A DNA stretch of 64,000 bases from Cordia subcordata. Its lineage: Eukaryota; Streptophyta; Magnoliopsida; Boraginales; Cordiaceae. The stretch is from assembly GCA_028554755.1 (NCBI GenBank), contig JAPTOF010000001.1, positions 3,112,001 through 3,176,000 of the forward strand. Direction: 5' to 3'. The notes beneath the pieces are model-generated. The model worked only from the letters and a program-made list of their open reading frames with translations. It made no database searches and had not been told where the DNA came from. Numbering within the stretch: position 1 is the first letter of the stretch; each line of letters begins with the position of its first letter. Below are positions 63,601 to 64,000 of the stretch, in pieces. Position numbers and translations under genes: made by a program.

Positions 63601-64000
63601 TATATTCCTCAGTTTGTAATTATGTTGCCGATGATTATTCCCGCACTTCATCCCCTTATATATACATAAAAGTATGGTTCGATGCATATAAGTTCTACTA
63701 TACTTTGAAATTCAAGTGAGATCATCGTACTCGTGTGTTTTACATGTTGAAACACTAGCAAAGGAGAAATTAAGCAAAAGTTATAAAGGGAAACTATCTG
63801 TGTGCAAGCGGTCATGAATGATCATGGATTCTGCAATTACTTTGGCTATGCTATGCGGAGTCAAGATTTTGATGTAGTGTAGACAAAATATTAAATATTC
63901 TTTACTCTAAACGTCAATGAAGAATTTGTAATAAAATATCATCTATAAAAAATTACATATAGAGTTAGATAATATTATTATTCAGAATCATTAAAAATGA
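60640..64000. other. Gene-free right end of the window
   Basis: No coding gene is supported. The sequence is AT-rich with poly-A/T tracts. Near 63650-63700 ccccttatatatacataaaa looks like a TATA region and could begin a transcription unit running right, but only a 22-codon frame (from 63814) follows. An imperfect 58-base direct repeat (ttggctaagaag...gcac and ttgctaagaagg...gcac) lies at about 62790-62895. Confidence 0.5.

Noticed and set aside
63814..63882. 22-codon frame after a TATA-like sequence at the right end
   Set aside because: Too short to support without expression data, and no known peptide family matched.
1..64000. CRISPR arrays, operons, phage or bacterial mobile systems
   Set aside because: The sequence is plant nuclear DNA with spliced genes; direct repeats present are transposon arms, microsatellites or tandem duplications without spacer-repeat structure.

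Overview
This is a nuclear chromosome segment from a flowering plant, most likely a eudicot. The evidence is multi-exon genes with GT-AG introns, plastid transit peptides, plant-only families (DUF538, HLB1-like, plastid HpcH/HpaI aldolase), AT-rich spacers and many MITEs. Every exon boundary given here was read from splice signals, reading phase and remembered family sequence; no transcript or alignment was available.

Left part (1-17 kb): an 8-exon MFSD5/MOT2-type transporter (minus); a twice-frameshifted HpcH/HpaI aldolase pseudogene (minus) next to its intact intronless plastid paralogue (minus); a plastid coiled-coil/membrane protein (plus); and a 6-exon plastid membrane protein of unknown function (minus). 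17-27 kb: a 22-exon STE20/OSR1-like kinase (minus), whose 3.1-kb first intron holds a LINE relic and a local tandem duplication.

27-35 kb is an insertion hot spot around one small intronless gene (minus) of the family misnamed 'erythronate-4-phosphate dehydrogenase'. It holds two Mutator-like MITEs with perfect 9-bp target duplications, a three-layer Tourist-like nest, a collapsed copia LTR retrotransposon and a hAT MITE with a perfect 8-bp target duplication.

Right part (35-64 kb): a 14-exon HLB1-like TPR gene (minus) with a Tourist MITE in an intron; a 5-exon TBC Rab-GAP (minus); a small orphan gene (minus); a repeat-filled desert with one tRNA-Lys(CUU) gene; and a 2-exon DUF538 gene (plus) whose intron is nearly all one Mutator-like MITE. 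The last 3.4 kb shows no gene.

The genes do not form a pathway. Two neighbourhoods recall Arabidopsis order: kinase + aldolase (as around AT4G10730-AT4G10750) and TBC + HLB1 (as AT5G41940-AT5G41950). I found no convincing new biological system. The most informative signals are the decayed aldolase duplicate and the well-bounded non-autonomous transposons.
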